In this document: piece by piece, positions 50,766 to 57,817 of the stretch
Position numbering within the stretch: the first letter of the stretch is position 1
Layout: each line of letters opens with the position of its first letter
From: an uncultured Haliea sp.
GTDB lineage: Bacteria; Pseudomonadota; Gammaproteobacteria; Pseudomonadales; Halieaceae
DNA length: 57,817 bases
Direction: 5' to 3'
Assembly: GCA_947258585.1 (NCBI GenBank)
Contig: CAMYIZ010000073.1
Coordinates: 1 to 57,817 of the forward strand
The notes under the pieces: model-generated
Databases searched by the model: none
What the model saw: the letters and a program-made list of their open reading frames with translations, nothing else
Told to the model about the DNA's origin: nothing
Position numbers and translations under genes: made by a program

Positions 50766-51350
50766 ATGGACGCTGTGGCGAGAGAGCACGTGGCAACGAA
50801 TGAAGCCGACCTTGATGAGCTGTTGCGGAAGAGCGGACGGGGGGACGCGCGGGCGTTTCGCCAACTCTACGACGCGGTCGCACCGCGGCTGATGGCCGTT
50901 GCGTTCCGCATGCTGAACGACCGCCAGCAGGCCGAGGACGTGGTGCAGGAAACGCTGATCGCGGCCTGGCGCTCCGGGGCCGAATACGATTCACGCCGCT
51001 CCCAGGCAGCGACCTGGTTGATCTCGATCACGCGCTACCGAGCGCTCGACCTGATCAGGAAACACGGCAGACAGCGGGACATACTGCACGACGGGCAACA
51101 GGACATTCGGCGCGTCCTGGGGCATGATGATCCGGAGCAGGAAGGGGAGCCATTGGCGCCGGAGGTGTCCGACCGCTTGCAGACCTGTTTTGGGGAAATC
51201 AGTCGCGATCAGGCGGGTTGCATTCAGCTGGCCTATACCGAGGGGCTGACCTTGCAGGAAATTGCGCTCAGGCTTGAGCGGCCAATTGGCACCATCAAGA
51301 GCTGGATACGACGTGGGCTGCAAAAACTGCGCGAGTGTGTAGAGCTATGA
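50766..51350 (+). CDS. ECF sigma factor (RpoE/SigK-like)
   Basis: The 194-residue protein has sigma region 2 (FRQLYDAVAPRLMAVAFRMLNDRQQAEDVVQETLIAAWRSGAEYDSRRSQAATWLISITRYRALDLIRKH) and region 4 (LTLQEIALRLERPIGTIKSWIRRGLQKLRECVE). Such factors are released from an anti-sigma factor on an envelope signal. The stop overlaps the anti-sigma start by 4 bp (ATGA). The gene is divergent from the DUF4331 operon, which is the best candidate target along with its own operon. Confidence 0.88.
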   Translation: MDAVAREHVATNEADLDELLRKSGRGDARAFRQLYDAVAPRLMAVAFRMLNDRQQAEDVVQETLIAAWRSGAEYDSRRSQAATWLISITRYRALDLIRKHGRQRDILHDGQQDIRRVLGHDDPEQEGEPLAPEVSDRLQTCFGEISRDQAGCIQLAYTEGLTLQEIALRLERPIGTIKSWIRRGLQKLRECVEL

Positions 51351-52078
51351 GGCTGGAAAGTGCAGAACTGGTCGAGCTGCTGGCGCAGCGCTACGTGGTG
51401 GGGACCCAGCGCGGCCACGCCCGGCGTCGCTTCGAAACACTCCTTGAGCAGCGCAGCGATGTTCGCAGGGCCGTCAGCCGGTGGGAGGAGCGCCTGACCC
51501 CGCTGGCCTGGAGCCTGGATCCCGTCGAGCCCTCCGACCTCCTCTGGCAGCGCATAGCCAGGGAGCTGGATCTTGGCCGACCGGCCTCACAGCGGCGGCG
51601 CGACTCGGGCGCCGGAGTGTGGCGCGGCGCTGCCGCAGCGTCCGCCCTGCTGGCAGTGTTCATGGCGGGCGGTTGGTGGATGGCGGAGCGCAGGCCGCCT
51701 GAAATCGTGCAGAACACCGTCATCGAACGTATACCGGAACAGGTTGCGGTCGCCCTGGTCGTCAGCGACGCGGGCGATCCGCTCTGGTTGACCCGGATTG
51801 GCAGGGACAGCGGAGAGCTGGCGGTGCGCGTGGTCGGCGATGTTGCGTCGCAGCCCGCAAACGATTACCAGCTGTGGGCCCTGACTGACGCCGGTGTACC
51901 TGTTTCACTCGGTTTGTTACCCCAGTCCGGCAGTGTGACCATTGCACTGGACAGTGCTGCGAAGGCAGCGCTGGAGCGCAGTTCGACACTGGCGGTGAGC
52001 CTGGAGCCCCCGGGCGGGTCGCCGCAACCCGTGCCCACGGGCCCGGTTCTGTTTACAGCTGCTTTGCTGGCCTCGTAG
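51347..52078 (+). CDS. Anti-sigma factor (RskA-like, one membrane segment)
   Basis: The 243-residue protein begins with an N-terminal anti-sigma domain (ELVELLAQRYVVGTQRGHARRRFETLLEQR), has one transmembrane helix near residues 95-113 (GAAAASALLAVFMAGGWWMAE) and a periplasmic RskA-type beta domain (GDVASQPANDYQLWALTDAGVPVSLGLLP). It holds the ECF factor inactive at the membrane. The Cys-based ZAS motif is absent, so the sensing mechanism is not redox zinc release. It is translationally coupled to the sigma factor. Confidence 0.85.
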   Translation: MRLESAELVELLAQRYVVGTQRGHARRRFETLLEQRSDVRRAVSRWEERLTPLAWSLDPVEPSDLLWQRIARELDLGRPASQRRRDSGAGVWRGAAAASALLAVFMAGGWWMAERRPPEIVQNTVIERIPEQVAVALVVSDAGDPLWLTRIGRDSGELAVRVVGDVASQPANDYQLWALTDAGVPVSLGLLPQSGSVTIALDSAAKAALERSSTLAVSLEPPGGSPQPVPTGPVLFTAALLAS

Positions 52079-52163
52079 CGACGCGCGTTTCCGGATTTGC
52101 CGCTCAGTGGCGTTCAGTGTGCTGTGTTATTGCGGCCCAGGCGCCGGTGATCCTGGCTGACTG

Positions 52164-53336
52164 TCACCAGCGCACTGGCAGTGCGACGGGTCCGCGCAAT
52201 ATCGCCCCCCGGGGCACTGCGGCCTCCGGGTCTCGCAGTGACAGCCCCGGAAGGCGCTCCAGAACGACATCCAGCGCCACCGCAAGCTGCCTGCGCGCCA
52301 GATGCATTCCCGGGCACAGGCGCGGTCCGGGACCAAAGCTGAGCAGCTTCCTGCTGCTGTCCCGGTGCATGTCGAACCGATCCGGTTGCGTGAACACGGT
52401 CGGGTCGCGGTTGGCAGCGGCTATCGCAAACAGGCAGAAGGTGGAGGCAGGGATGCGGGTGCCGTGGAACTCCACAGCTTCTGCGGCGGACAAGCGCGGC
52501 AGTACCGCCACGGGTGTTTCAAAGCGCAGCAGCTCTTCAATGGCATTGGCGCGCAATTGGGGCTGTGCGAGCACTGCCTGCCAGCGTTCCGGCTGTACCA
52601 GCAGCGTGTAGATCAGGTTGCCCAGCGCATCCGTGGTGGTCGATGCGCCGGCGCTGAACAGCAGGCGGATATGGGCGAGAATCTCGTCGTCGGCAAGCTG
52701 GCGGCCGTCAATTTCCGCCATCACCAGGCCGGAGAGGATGTCATCGCGGGGCTCCCGGCGGCGCTCCGCGAGGATGGGCAGCAGGTAGCGCGTGATCTGC
52801 TCCGCACAGTGGCGGGAACGGGCTGGGTCGCGGGGAAACTCCAGAAACCCCACCGCCCAGTCGCGGAACAGGTCCTCCCTGTCGCTGGGTATCCCCAGCA
52901 TGCGACTGATGACGGCGAAAGCGACGCGGTGGGTGAAGGCGCTGGCGAAGTCGGCGCTGCGCTGCTTGCCGAGACGATCAATGAGCTCGTGGGCAATTTG
53001 CGCCAACCCCTCCTGCTCCATGGCTTCCACGGCGCGGGACTGAAATGCGGGGGTGGCCAGGCGCCGGTACAAGCGGTGCTGCTCGCCCTCCATGGTCTGG
53101 AAAGTCACCCCCTGAACCGGTTCAATCGTGATCCGGTAGGCATCTGCAGGAGGGAAGCGTTCATTGTCGCGAAACGCCTCAGCCAATGCGCGATGGCTGC
53201 TTATAAGCACGGCGGGTCGACCGCCAAAGCGGGCCGGCATGACCGGGCCTTGAGCGCGCAGCAGCGCCAGGCTGCGGTGCAGCGCGGCACCGGCAAAGTC
53301 ATTGGTGGCGAAATCGTGCTGGTCGGGAACTGGCAC
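52164..53336 (-). CDS. Cytochrome P450
   Basis: The 390-residue soluble P450 has the oxygen-binding I-helix SAGASTTTD (acid-alcohol pair replaced by S-T), the ExxR motif in EELLRFE and the heme-binding FGPGPRLCPGMHLA with the ligand Cys. Length and lack of a membrane anchor fit bacterial class I P450s, which need a ferredoxin and reductase; neither is encoded nearby. The substrate is unknown. It is convergent with the anti-sigma gene and transcribed leftward alone. Confidence 0.9.
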   Translation of the reverse strand: MPVPDQHDFATNDFAGAALHRSLALLRAQGPVMPARFGGRPAVLISSHRALAEAFRDNERFPPADAYRITIEPVQGVTFQTMEGEQHRLYRRLATPAFQSRAVEAMEQEGLAQIAHELIDRLGKQRSADFASAFTHRVAFAVISRMLGIPSDREDLFRDWAVGFLEFPRDPARSRHCAEQITRYLLPILAERRREPRDDILSGLVMAEIDGRQLADDEILAHIRLLFSAGASTTTDALGNLIYTLLVQPERWQAVLAQPQLRANAIEELLRFETPVAVLPRLSAAEAVEFHGTRIPASTFCLFAIAAANRDPTVFTQPDRFDMHRDSSRKLLSFGPGPRLCPGMHLARRQLAVALDVVLERLPGLSLRDPEAAVPRGAILRGPVALPVRW

Positions 53337-53499
53337 TTGTTGCCTTCTCCACCCGGGAGGAAATCCTGGATGAGATTAGCAGAATTCCTCCCTGCCATGG
53401 AACCGGGCGCTTGACCGGGTGTCGATTTACTGGCCCCATGGCGCATGCCCCGGCACGGGGGGCGCGTAGAGGTTTTTTCAGGAGCGGTACAGCGTCGCC

Positions 53500-54249
53500 A
53501 TGGACATCAAGGTTATTACCTACAACATCCACAAGGGTTTCAGCGCGGGAAACCAGCGCTTCGTGCTTGGGCGCATTCGCGAGCTGCTGGAGGAAGAGCA
53601 CGCCGACGTGGTGTTCCTGCAGGAGATTCACGGCTCGACCCGGCGCTACCGGAAAAAGTTGGGGGATTTTCCCGATGTGCCCCATTTCGAATACCTCGCC
53701 GACCGCCTGTGGCCCCACTACGCCTATGGCAAGAACGCCATCTACCGCAAGGGTGATCACGGTAACGCCATCCTCAGCAAGTATCCCTTTCGCTTCTGGG
53801 AGAACATCGATATCTCCAATCACCGCCTCGCCAGCCGCAGTATCCTGCACGGTATTGTAGAACTGCCCGGGGGGCAGCCCCTGCACCTGCTCTGCGTGCA
53901 TATGGGGTTGTTCCAGGCCGAGCGCAGCCGCCAGCTGGATACACTGGTCGAACGCATCGAGAGTCATGTGCCCCACGATGAGCCGCTGTTGATCGCCGGG
54001 GACTTCAACGACTGGAAACTGCGCGCGTCACAGCATTTCGAGGATGATCTGGAGGTGCGCGAGCTGTTCAGCGAATTGACCGGCCGCCATGCCCGGACCT
54101 TCCCGGTGTGGTTGCCGGTCCTGCCGATGGACCGGATCTATGCCCGCGGGCTCAAGGCCCACGCCTGCGCCTGTCTCGCCAGCGGTCCCTGGCGCTCGCT
54201 GTCAGACCACGCCGCGCTCAGCGGGGTGTACGGCGTCCCGTCACGCTGA
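53500..54249 (+). CDS. Endonuclease/exonuclease/phosphatase family protein
   Basis: The 249-residue protein carries the EEP fold signatures: KVITYNIHKG (N-terminal Asn), VVFLQEIHG (metal-binding Glu), LLIAGDFNDW (catalytic Asp and Asn) and LSDHAALSGV (catalytic Asp-His). The family includes DNase I-like nucleases and phosphodiesterases. There is no signal peptide, so cytoplasmic action is likely. It is divergent from the P450 and stands alone. The substrate, nucleic acid or phospholipid, is not decided by sequence. Confidence 0.85.
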   Translation: MDIKVITYNIHKGFSAGNQRFVLGRIRELLEEEHADVVFLQEIHGSTRRYRKKLGDFPDVPHFEYLADRLWPHYAYGKNAIYRKGDHGNAILSKYPFRFWENIDISNHRLASRSILHGIVELPGGQPLHLLCVHMGLFQAERSRQLDTLVERIESHVPHDEPLLIAGDFNDWKLRASQHFEDDLEVRELFSELTGRHARTFPVWLPVLPMDRIYARGLKAHACACLASGPWRSLSDHAALSGVYGVPSR

Positions 54250-54355
54250 CAGTCGCCTGCCGGCCCGGAGCCGCTGGTAGCTACCATGGAGAGATTCGTC
54301 TGCTCCGCCCGAATCGGGGGTAGCCGGGCGCAAGGGTGAGACCAGCCCCGCGGGC

Positions 54356-55426
54356 TCAGCCTTCCCGGCAGCGCTGCAGGAACTCCGCCAGTACCCGATT
54401 GAACGCCTGGGGTTGTTCCATCTGCATGAAGTGGCCGGCGCCAGCGATCAGCTCTATCTGGATCAGGCCGGGCACCCGCAACGCCATCAGTGCCAGGGCA
54501 TCGTCGCCAATCATCTTCAGCACCGCGTCTTCAGCCCCGGCGACAAACAGCGTGGGCACCTCTACCCGGGCGTCCGCCCAGTGCAGGCCAATCTGCCAGT
54601 TGCGGTCCGCCACGCGGTAGCTGTTCAGGCCACCGATAAAGGCCAGTTCCTCCCCCGCCAGCAGATACTGCCGCGCCAGGTAATCAAAGTCGGCGTCACT
54701 CATCCACGACCAGGGCAGTGGCGGTGCCGGTGCCAGCACGTCCAGGTAGCCCGTGCCCGCGGCGGGATAGCGGTCCCAGCCGAGGAGGTTTCCCTTCCCA
54801 CTCAGCGCCCAGTAGAGGCGCTGGAGAAACTCCCGGGCCCGGGGACCGAGTTCGGCCTCGGCGGGGCCCAAGGACTGGAAGTAGTGCATGTGGAAGAAGT
54901 GGTGCTCGGCCAGGGCAGCGAAACAGGCGCTGGGTGCCAGATCCGGCCGCGCAAAAGGCCGCTGTGTTATATCGCCCGCGGCCGTTTGGCTGCCGGCACA
55001 GCCGCGTCCGGCGAGATCGAAATCGTAGGGACAACTGGTGGGCACGATGGCCACGCAGGCCTCGGGGTGTCGTACCGCCATATTCCATACCTGGGCGGTG
55101 CCGAAATCGTGACCGACGAATATGGCGCGGTCCTCGCCAAAATGGCGCAGTACCGCCAGCAGGTCACCGCAGTGGCGCGCGCTGTCATAGTCCGCCACTT
55201 CCACCGGGCGGTCCGACTGACCATAACCTCGCTGGTCGATCGCCACTGCCCTGAAACCGAGCTGGGCCACCATCGGTAACTGGTGGCGCCAGCTGTACCA
55301 GAGCCCCGGAAAACCGTGACAGAAAACCACCAGTGGCCCTTCACCGAGCGCCACGGCATGCAGGCGCAGGCCGTCGCTGTCTATCCAGTGATCCTCCAGC
55401 CGCGACCAGGGCAGTGACTCAGGCAC
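54356..55426 (-). CDS. Alpha/beta hydrolase, epoxide-hydrolase-like
   Basis: The 356-residue protein matches the epoxide hydrolase group: HGFPGLWYSWRHQ (oxyanion), DQRGYGQSDRP, the nucleophile elbow GHDFGTAQVW (Asp nucleophile, as in epoxide hydrolases) and a late GAGHFMQMEQP (catalytic His). A lid domain with Tyr residues lies between. The GTG at 55426 overlaps the small gene at 55419-55583 by 8 bp. It is leftward and follows the YeeE-type pair, so it may belong to one transcript. The substrate is unknown. Confidence 0.85.
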   Translation of the reverse strand: MPESLPWSRLEDHWIDSDGLRLHAVALGEGPLVVFCHGFPGLWYSWRHQLPMVAQLGFRAVAIDQRGYGQSDRPVEVADYDSARHCGDLLAVLRHFGEDRAIFVGHDFGTAQVWNMAVRHPEACVAIVPTSCPYDFDLAGRGCAGSQTAAGDITQRPFARPDLAPSACFAALAEHHFFHMHYFQSLGPAEAELGPRAREFLQRLYWALSGKGNLLGWDRYPAAGTGYLDVLAPAPPLPWSWMSDADFDYLARQYLLAGEELAFIGGLNSYRVADRNWQIGLHWADARVEVPTLFVAGAEDAVLKMIGDDALALMALRVPGLIQIELIAGAGHFMQMEQPQAFNRVLAEFLQRCREG

Positions 55427-55583
55427 CGGTGATCAGCCCCATCTCGTTCCAGAGTGGTGCGAACATGATCTTCAGCAGCTCCTCGTCGGCATAGACCCGC
55501 TCGCCGGTCAGCGCGGTCTCACCGTAGGTCAGGACGCCCAGAATGCGCAGACCGACGGGGAACAATTCGTAGACGGGGTCCAC
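55419..55583 (-). CDS. Possible small gene, 54 aa, unknown
   Basis: A GTG at 55583 opens a 54-codon frame (start VYELFPVGLRILGVLTYGE, end MFAPLWNEMGLITGA). It overlaps the hydrolase start by 8 bp, and its start lies 12 bp after the end of the YeeE-type gene, which is the tight packing expected in an operon. The frame is open further upstream, inside the YeeE-type gene. No ribosome site is clear and no family is recognised. It may be a small protein or the end of a longer, broken gene. Confidence 0.35.
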   Translation of the reverse strand: MDPVYELFPVGLRILGVLTYGETALTGERVYADEELLKIMFAPLWNEMGLITGA

Positions 55584-55594
55584 TTCCAGGGCGG

Positions 55595-55999
55595 TCAGGC
55601 TGACAGCCGGTTGCCGGCCCAGAGTCCCGCCACCAGGCCAATGACCACTATTGAGGCGGGCCAGAAACCCATCCCCAGGGCGGCTACCGCGGGACCCGGA
55701 CAGAAGCCAGTGACGCCCCAGCCGATGCCGAACAGGGCGCTGCCGACCAGCAGGGGCCGGTCAATGCGGCGCGGTGGACCGTCGTCGCCGGTGTCGGTGG
55801 CGCTGGCCCTGCGCAGGGACAGTCGCACGCCGATCCAGGACACCAGGATCGCGCTGACCATCACCAGCGCCAGGGATGGGTCCCAGGCGCCTGCTATGTC
55901 GAGGAAGCCGATTACCTTGGCGGGGTTGACCATGCCCGACAGGAGCAGGCCGGCGCCAAACAGCAGGCCGGCGATCAGTGACGAGAGTGTCGGGTTCAC
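55595..55999 (-). CDS. YeeE/YedE-family half-transporter, PmpB-like
   Basis: The 134-residue protein has four hydrophobic segments and the signature Cys in GVTGFCPGPAVAALG near residue 100. It is one half of a two-part YeeE/YedE (DUF6691-type) sulfur-compound transporter; the full-length E. coli homolog YeeE imports thiosulfate through such Cys residues. It overlaps the upstream half gene by 4 bp (ATGA). Pairs like this usually accompany persulfide or sulfide genes, but none is visible here. The transported compound is inferred. Confidence 0.85.
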   Translation of the reverse strand: MNPTLSSLIAGLLFGAGLLLSGMVNPAKVIGFLDIAGAWDPSLALVMVSAILVSWIGVRLSLRRASATDTGDDGPPRRIDRPLLVGSALFGIGWGVTGFCPGPAVAALGMGFWPASIVVIGLVAGLWAGNRLSA

Positions 56000-56454
56000 A
56001 GCGGCAATCCCCAGGTTTCACGCCAGACAAAGACCGTGGCGAAGCCCGCCAGCATGAAAGTCAGGACCGCGGCCAGGGAGCGCGGGGAAAACCGCGCCAG
56101 GCCGCAGACCCCGTGGCCGCTGGTGCAGCCGTTGGCCATGCGGGTTCCCAGCCCGACCAGGAAGCCCCCCGCCAGCAGCCGCAGGATATCCATCGGTTCC
56201 GCGACAGGTGCCGACGGCCGGAACGGGCCGGTGGCGGGCAGCAGTGGCAGTAACAACAGCGGAGCCAGAATCAGCCCGGCGACAAAGGCTACGCGCCAGT
56301 TCTGCAAGCCGGTGCGTTGCAGCAGACTGCCGAGTATGCCGCTGATCCCGGCGATCTGGCCGTTGGCCAGCAGCAGAATGCTGGCGGCCAGACCGATCAG
56401 CAGGCCTCCCGCGAGGGAGTACCAGGGGGTAAAAACGGACCAGGCAATGTCCAT
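55996..56454 (-). CDS. YeeE/YedE-family half-transporter, PmpA-like
   Basis: The 152-residue protein has four hydrophobic segments, an AGISGILGSLL segment and the conserved NGCTSGHGVCGLARFS motif, whose Cys carries sulfur atoms through the membrane in YeeE-like channels. It is the partner of the gene at 55595-55999, with which it overlaps by 4 bp. The ATG at 56454 keeps the usual start; the long frame upstream runs into unrelated DNA. It is first in the leftward group that ends with the epoxide-hydrolase-like gene. Confidence 0.85.
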   Translation of the reverse strand: MDIAWSVFTPWYSLAGGLLIGLAASILLLANGQIAGISGILGSLLQRTGLQNWRVAFVAGLILAPLLLLPLLPATGPFRPSAPVAEPMDILRLLAGGFLVGLGTRMANGCTSGHGVCGLARFSPRSLAAVLTFMLAGFATVFVWRETWGLPL

Positions 56455-56523
56455 AAGGTCACCTTGGTAGCAAAGGACGGACAGTATAGAAGGATTCAGG
56501 CGACAGGAAAGCAGTTGGGTGAG

Positions 56524-57812
56524 CTTCCCGACACATAGGTTCCACTTTATTCCGGGCACATAGGTTACACAATTGAGGTATTTGGAGGAGGACTCCAGAT
56601 GCCCTGGAAAGAGTGTAACTGTATGGACGAGCGCCTCAAATTTGTAGCCCGCCTGTTGGATGGCGAGAAAATGGCGGTCATGTGCCGGGAGTTCGGCATC
56701 TCCCGCAAGACTGGATATAAAATCTTCAATCGATTCAAGGATTGCGGGATTCGGGGTCTGGAGGATAAGGCCCGCAGCCCCTACCGGCACCCAAACAAGA
56801 CGCCCTTTCAGGTTGAAAAAGCCATCCTGAAAATTAAGCGGGAGCACAGGACATGGGGCGCGCCCAAAATCCGGGAGAAGCTGATCAAGGAGTTTCCGGT
56901 GATCAGGCCACCGGCTCCCAGCACCATTCATGCGATCCTTGATCGACATGGGTTGGTTACCCGCCGCAGGCGCAAACGCTACAAAGCCAAGGGTACAGAG
57001 CTCAGTGCAGCTCAAAGTCCAAATGCTCTGTGGTGTGCTGACTACAAGGGTGAGTTCCTGCTGGGCAACCGCAAGTACTGCTATCCACTGACAATCACTG
57101 ACCAACGCTCCCGGTATCTGCTGGCCTGTGAGGGCCTGGAGTCAACCAAAGCAGTGGGCGCTTTTCCCGTATTTGAGCGCGTTTTCCGGGAGTTCGGGTT
57201 GCCTGCGGCTATCCGGACCGATAATGGAGTGCCTTTCGCCTCGCCCCACGCCTTGTTCGGGTTGAGTCGACTATCCGTCTGGTGGCTGCGCCTGGGCATT
57301 GCGATAGAGCGGATAAAGCCGGGCAATCCCCAGCAGAACGGACGGCACGAGCGGATGCACCTGACCCTGAAGAAGGAGGCCACCAAGCCTGCCAGTTTCA
57401 ACTTCTTGCAGCAGCAGGGCCGGTTTGATGAGTTCATTGAGGGTTACAATAACGACCGGCCTCACCAGGCCCTTGGAGGGATGTATCCCGGCGAAGTATA
57501 TACACCCTCAGCCCGAGCTTACTTCCATCCAGAGGTCCCCGAATATCCGTTTCATGACCGCACCATCCTGGTCACCCAGTGCGGACGAATATGCATCGGG
57601 CGGCGCAAGGTAAATCTCAGTACTGTGTTTGCGGGCCAATACGTGGGTATTAGGGAGGTCGCCGACGAGATCTGGCTTGTCAGCTTTATGGATTATGACC
57701 TAGGATTCTTTGACCAGAACGAGAACAGGGTGGAGCCGGTAGGGGTTAACCCCTTCGCTCCAAAAGTGTTACCCATGTCCTCGGAATAAACTGTCACCTA
57801 TGTGGCCGGAAA
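56524..57812 (+). mobile_element. IS481-type insertion sequence
   Basis: One transposase gene is bounded by matching ends. The left end (from about 56524) reads CCGACACATAGGTTCC and then TTTATTCCGGGCACATAGGT. The right end, reverse-complemented, reads CCGGCCACATAGGTGACAG and then TTTATTCCGAGGACATGGGT. Each end thus carries the ACATAGGT unit twice in tandem, about 30 bases apart. The element appears complete but ends only a few bases from the window edge, so the target-site duplication cannot be checked. Confidence 0.8.
56599..57789 (+). CDS. IS481-family transposase
   Basis: The 396-residue protein has an N-terminal helix-turn-helix (FVARLLDGEKMAVMCREFGISRKTGYKIFNRFK) and a DDE integrase core: D in WCADYKGEF, D in IRTDNGVPF and E in NGRHERMHLTLKKE, then NNDRPHQALGGMYPGEVY. 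The C-terminal part (GQYVGIREVADEIWLVSF) is typical of IS481. All catalytic residues are present and there is no frameshift, so it may be active. An alternative start is the ATG at 56623 (MDERLKF). Confidence 0.92.
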   Translation: MPWKECNCMDERLKFVARLLDGEKMAVMCREFGISRKTGYKIFNRFKDCGIRGLEDKARSPYRHPNKTPFQVEKAILKIKREHRTWGAPKIREKLIKEFPVIRPPAPSTIHAILDRHGLVTRRRRKRYKAKGTELSAAQSPNALWCADYKGEFLLGNRKYCYPLTITDQRSRYLLACEGLESTKAVGAFPVFERVFREFGLPAAIRTDNGVPFASPHALFGLSRLSVWWLRLGIAIERIKPGNPQQNGRHERMHLTLKKEATKPASFNFLQQQGRFDEFIEGYNNDRPHQALGGMYPGEVYTPSARAYFHPEVPEYPFHDRTILVTQCGRICIGRRKVNLSTVFAGQYVGIREVADEIWLVSFMDYDLGFFDQNENRVEPVGVNPFAPKVLPMSSE

Positions 57813-57817
57813 GGACC

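Noticed and set aside
1-57817. CRISPR arrays, rRNA operons or complete prophage
   Set aside because: No regularly spaced repeats, rRNA signatures or phage structural genes were seen on either strand.

Overview
The window looks like a chromosomal segment of a GC-rich gammaproteobacterium, probably marine or aquatic. This is inferred from the style of the TonB receptors, the NorR/NsrR/NnrS/HPP gene set and E. coli-like SdhB and tRNA-Lys sequences; no rRNA or housekeeping operon is present to fix the taxonomy.

Positions 1-21,770 form a nitrite and nitric oxide (NO) gene island. It starts with gene debris: a LysR 3' end, a sulfatase remnant and a broken bacteriohemerythrin behind a CopD-like gene. 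Then come nnrU, an HPP-CBS membrane protein, a small basic protein, a Rnk-like protein, a MOSC protein, a RidA protein and a DUF6306-type protein. The core is norR facing an operon of copper nitrite reductase (nirK), a diheme cytochrome c, a monoheme cytochrome c and a two-domain multicopper oxidase, followed by a TonB receptor, a PepSY membrane protein and NnrS. The intergenic region has overlapping GT-N7-AC NorR-type sites and a GG-N10-GC sigma-54 promoter. The gene set matches the ncgABC-nirK set known from ammonia oxidisers, reordered and apparently placed under NorR. Further right are a hemerythrin, an orphan sdhB, a cupin, an unknown helical protein, a small secreted protein, a cytochrome c'-like protein and a second NnrS. 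Two NsrR-type palindromes lie there, and an FNR/Dnr-type box lies near the left end.

Positions 21,770-27,240 look like an integration scar: a parDE module, a 5'-truncated tRNA-Lys 3' end with a terminator, a hipBA module, intergenic debris, a glutathione S-transferase and an MFS pseudogene disrupted by an 11-bp tandem triplication and other lesions.

Positions 27,400-47,100 begin with a secreted metalloprotease (PPC-PKD-PKD-Fn3) and a dynamin-like GTPase. They continue with a probable peptide-scavenging cluster: a TonB receptor, an AraC regulator, a PAF-acetylhydrolase-like protein, a Spinster-type MFS transporter, two paralogous MlrB-like serine hydrolases around an M81 (MlrC-like) metallopeptidase, an M20C (PepD-like) dipeptidase and another TonB receptor. 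It resembles the microcystin-degradation mlr set without mlrA.

Positions 47,150-52,080 hold a divergent module: an ECF sigma factor and anti-sigma factor on one side, and DUF4331 protein, lipoprotein, TPR protein and EF-hand protein on the other. The right end carries a cytochrome P450, an endonuclease/exonuclease/phosphatase protein, an epoxide-hydrolase-like protein, a split YeeE/YedE (PmpAB-like) transporter pair and an IS481-type insertion sequence that reaches almost to the window end.
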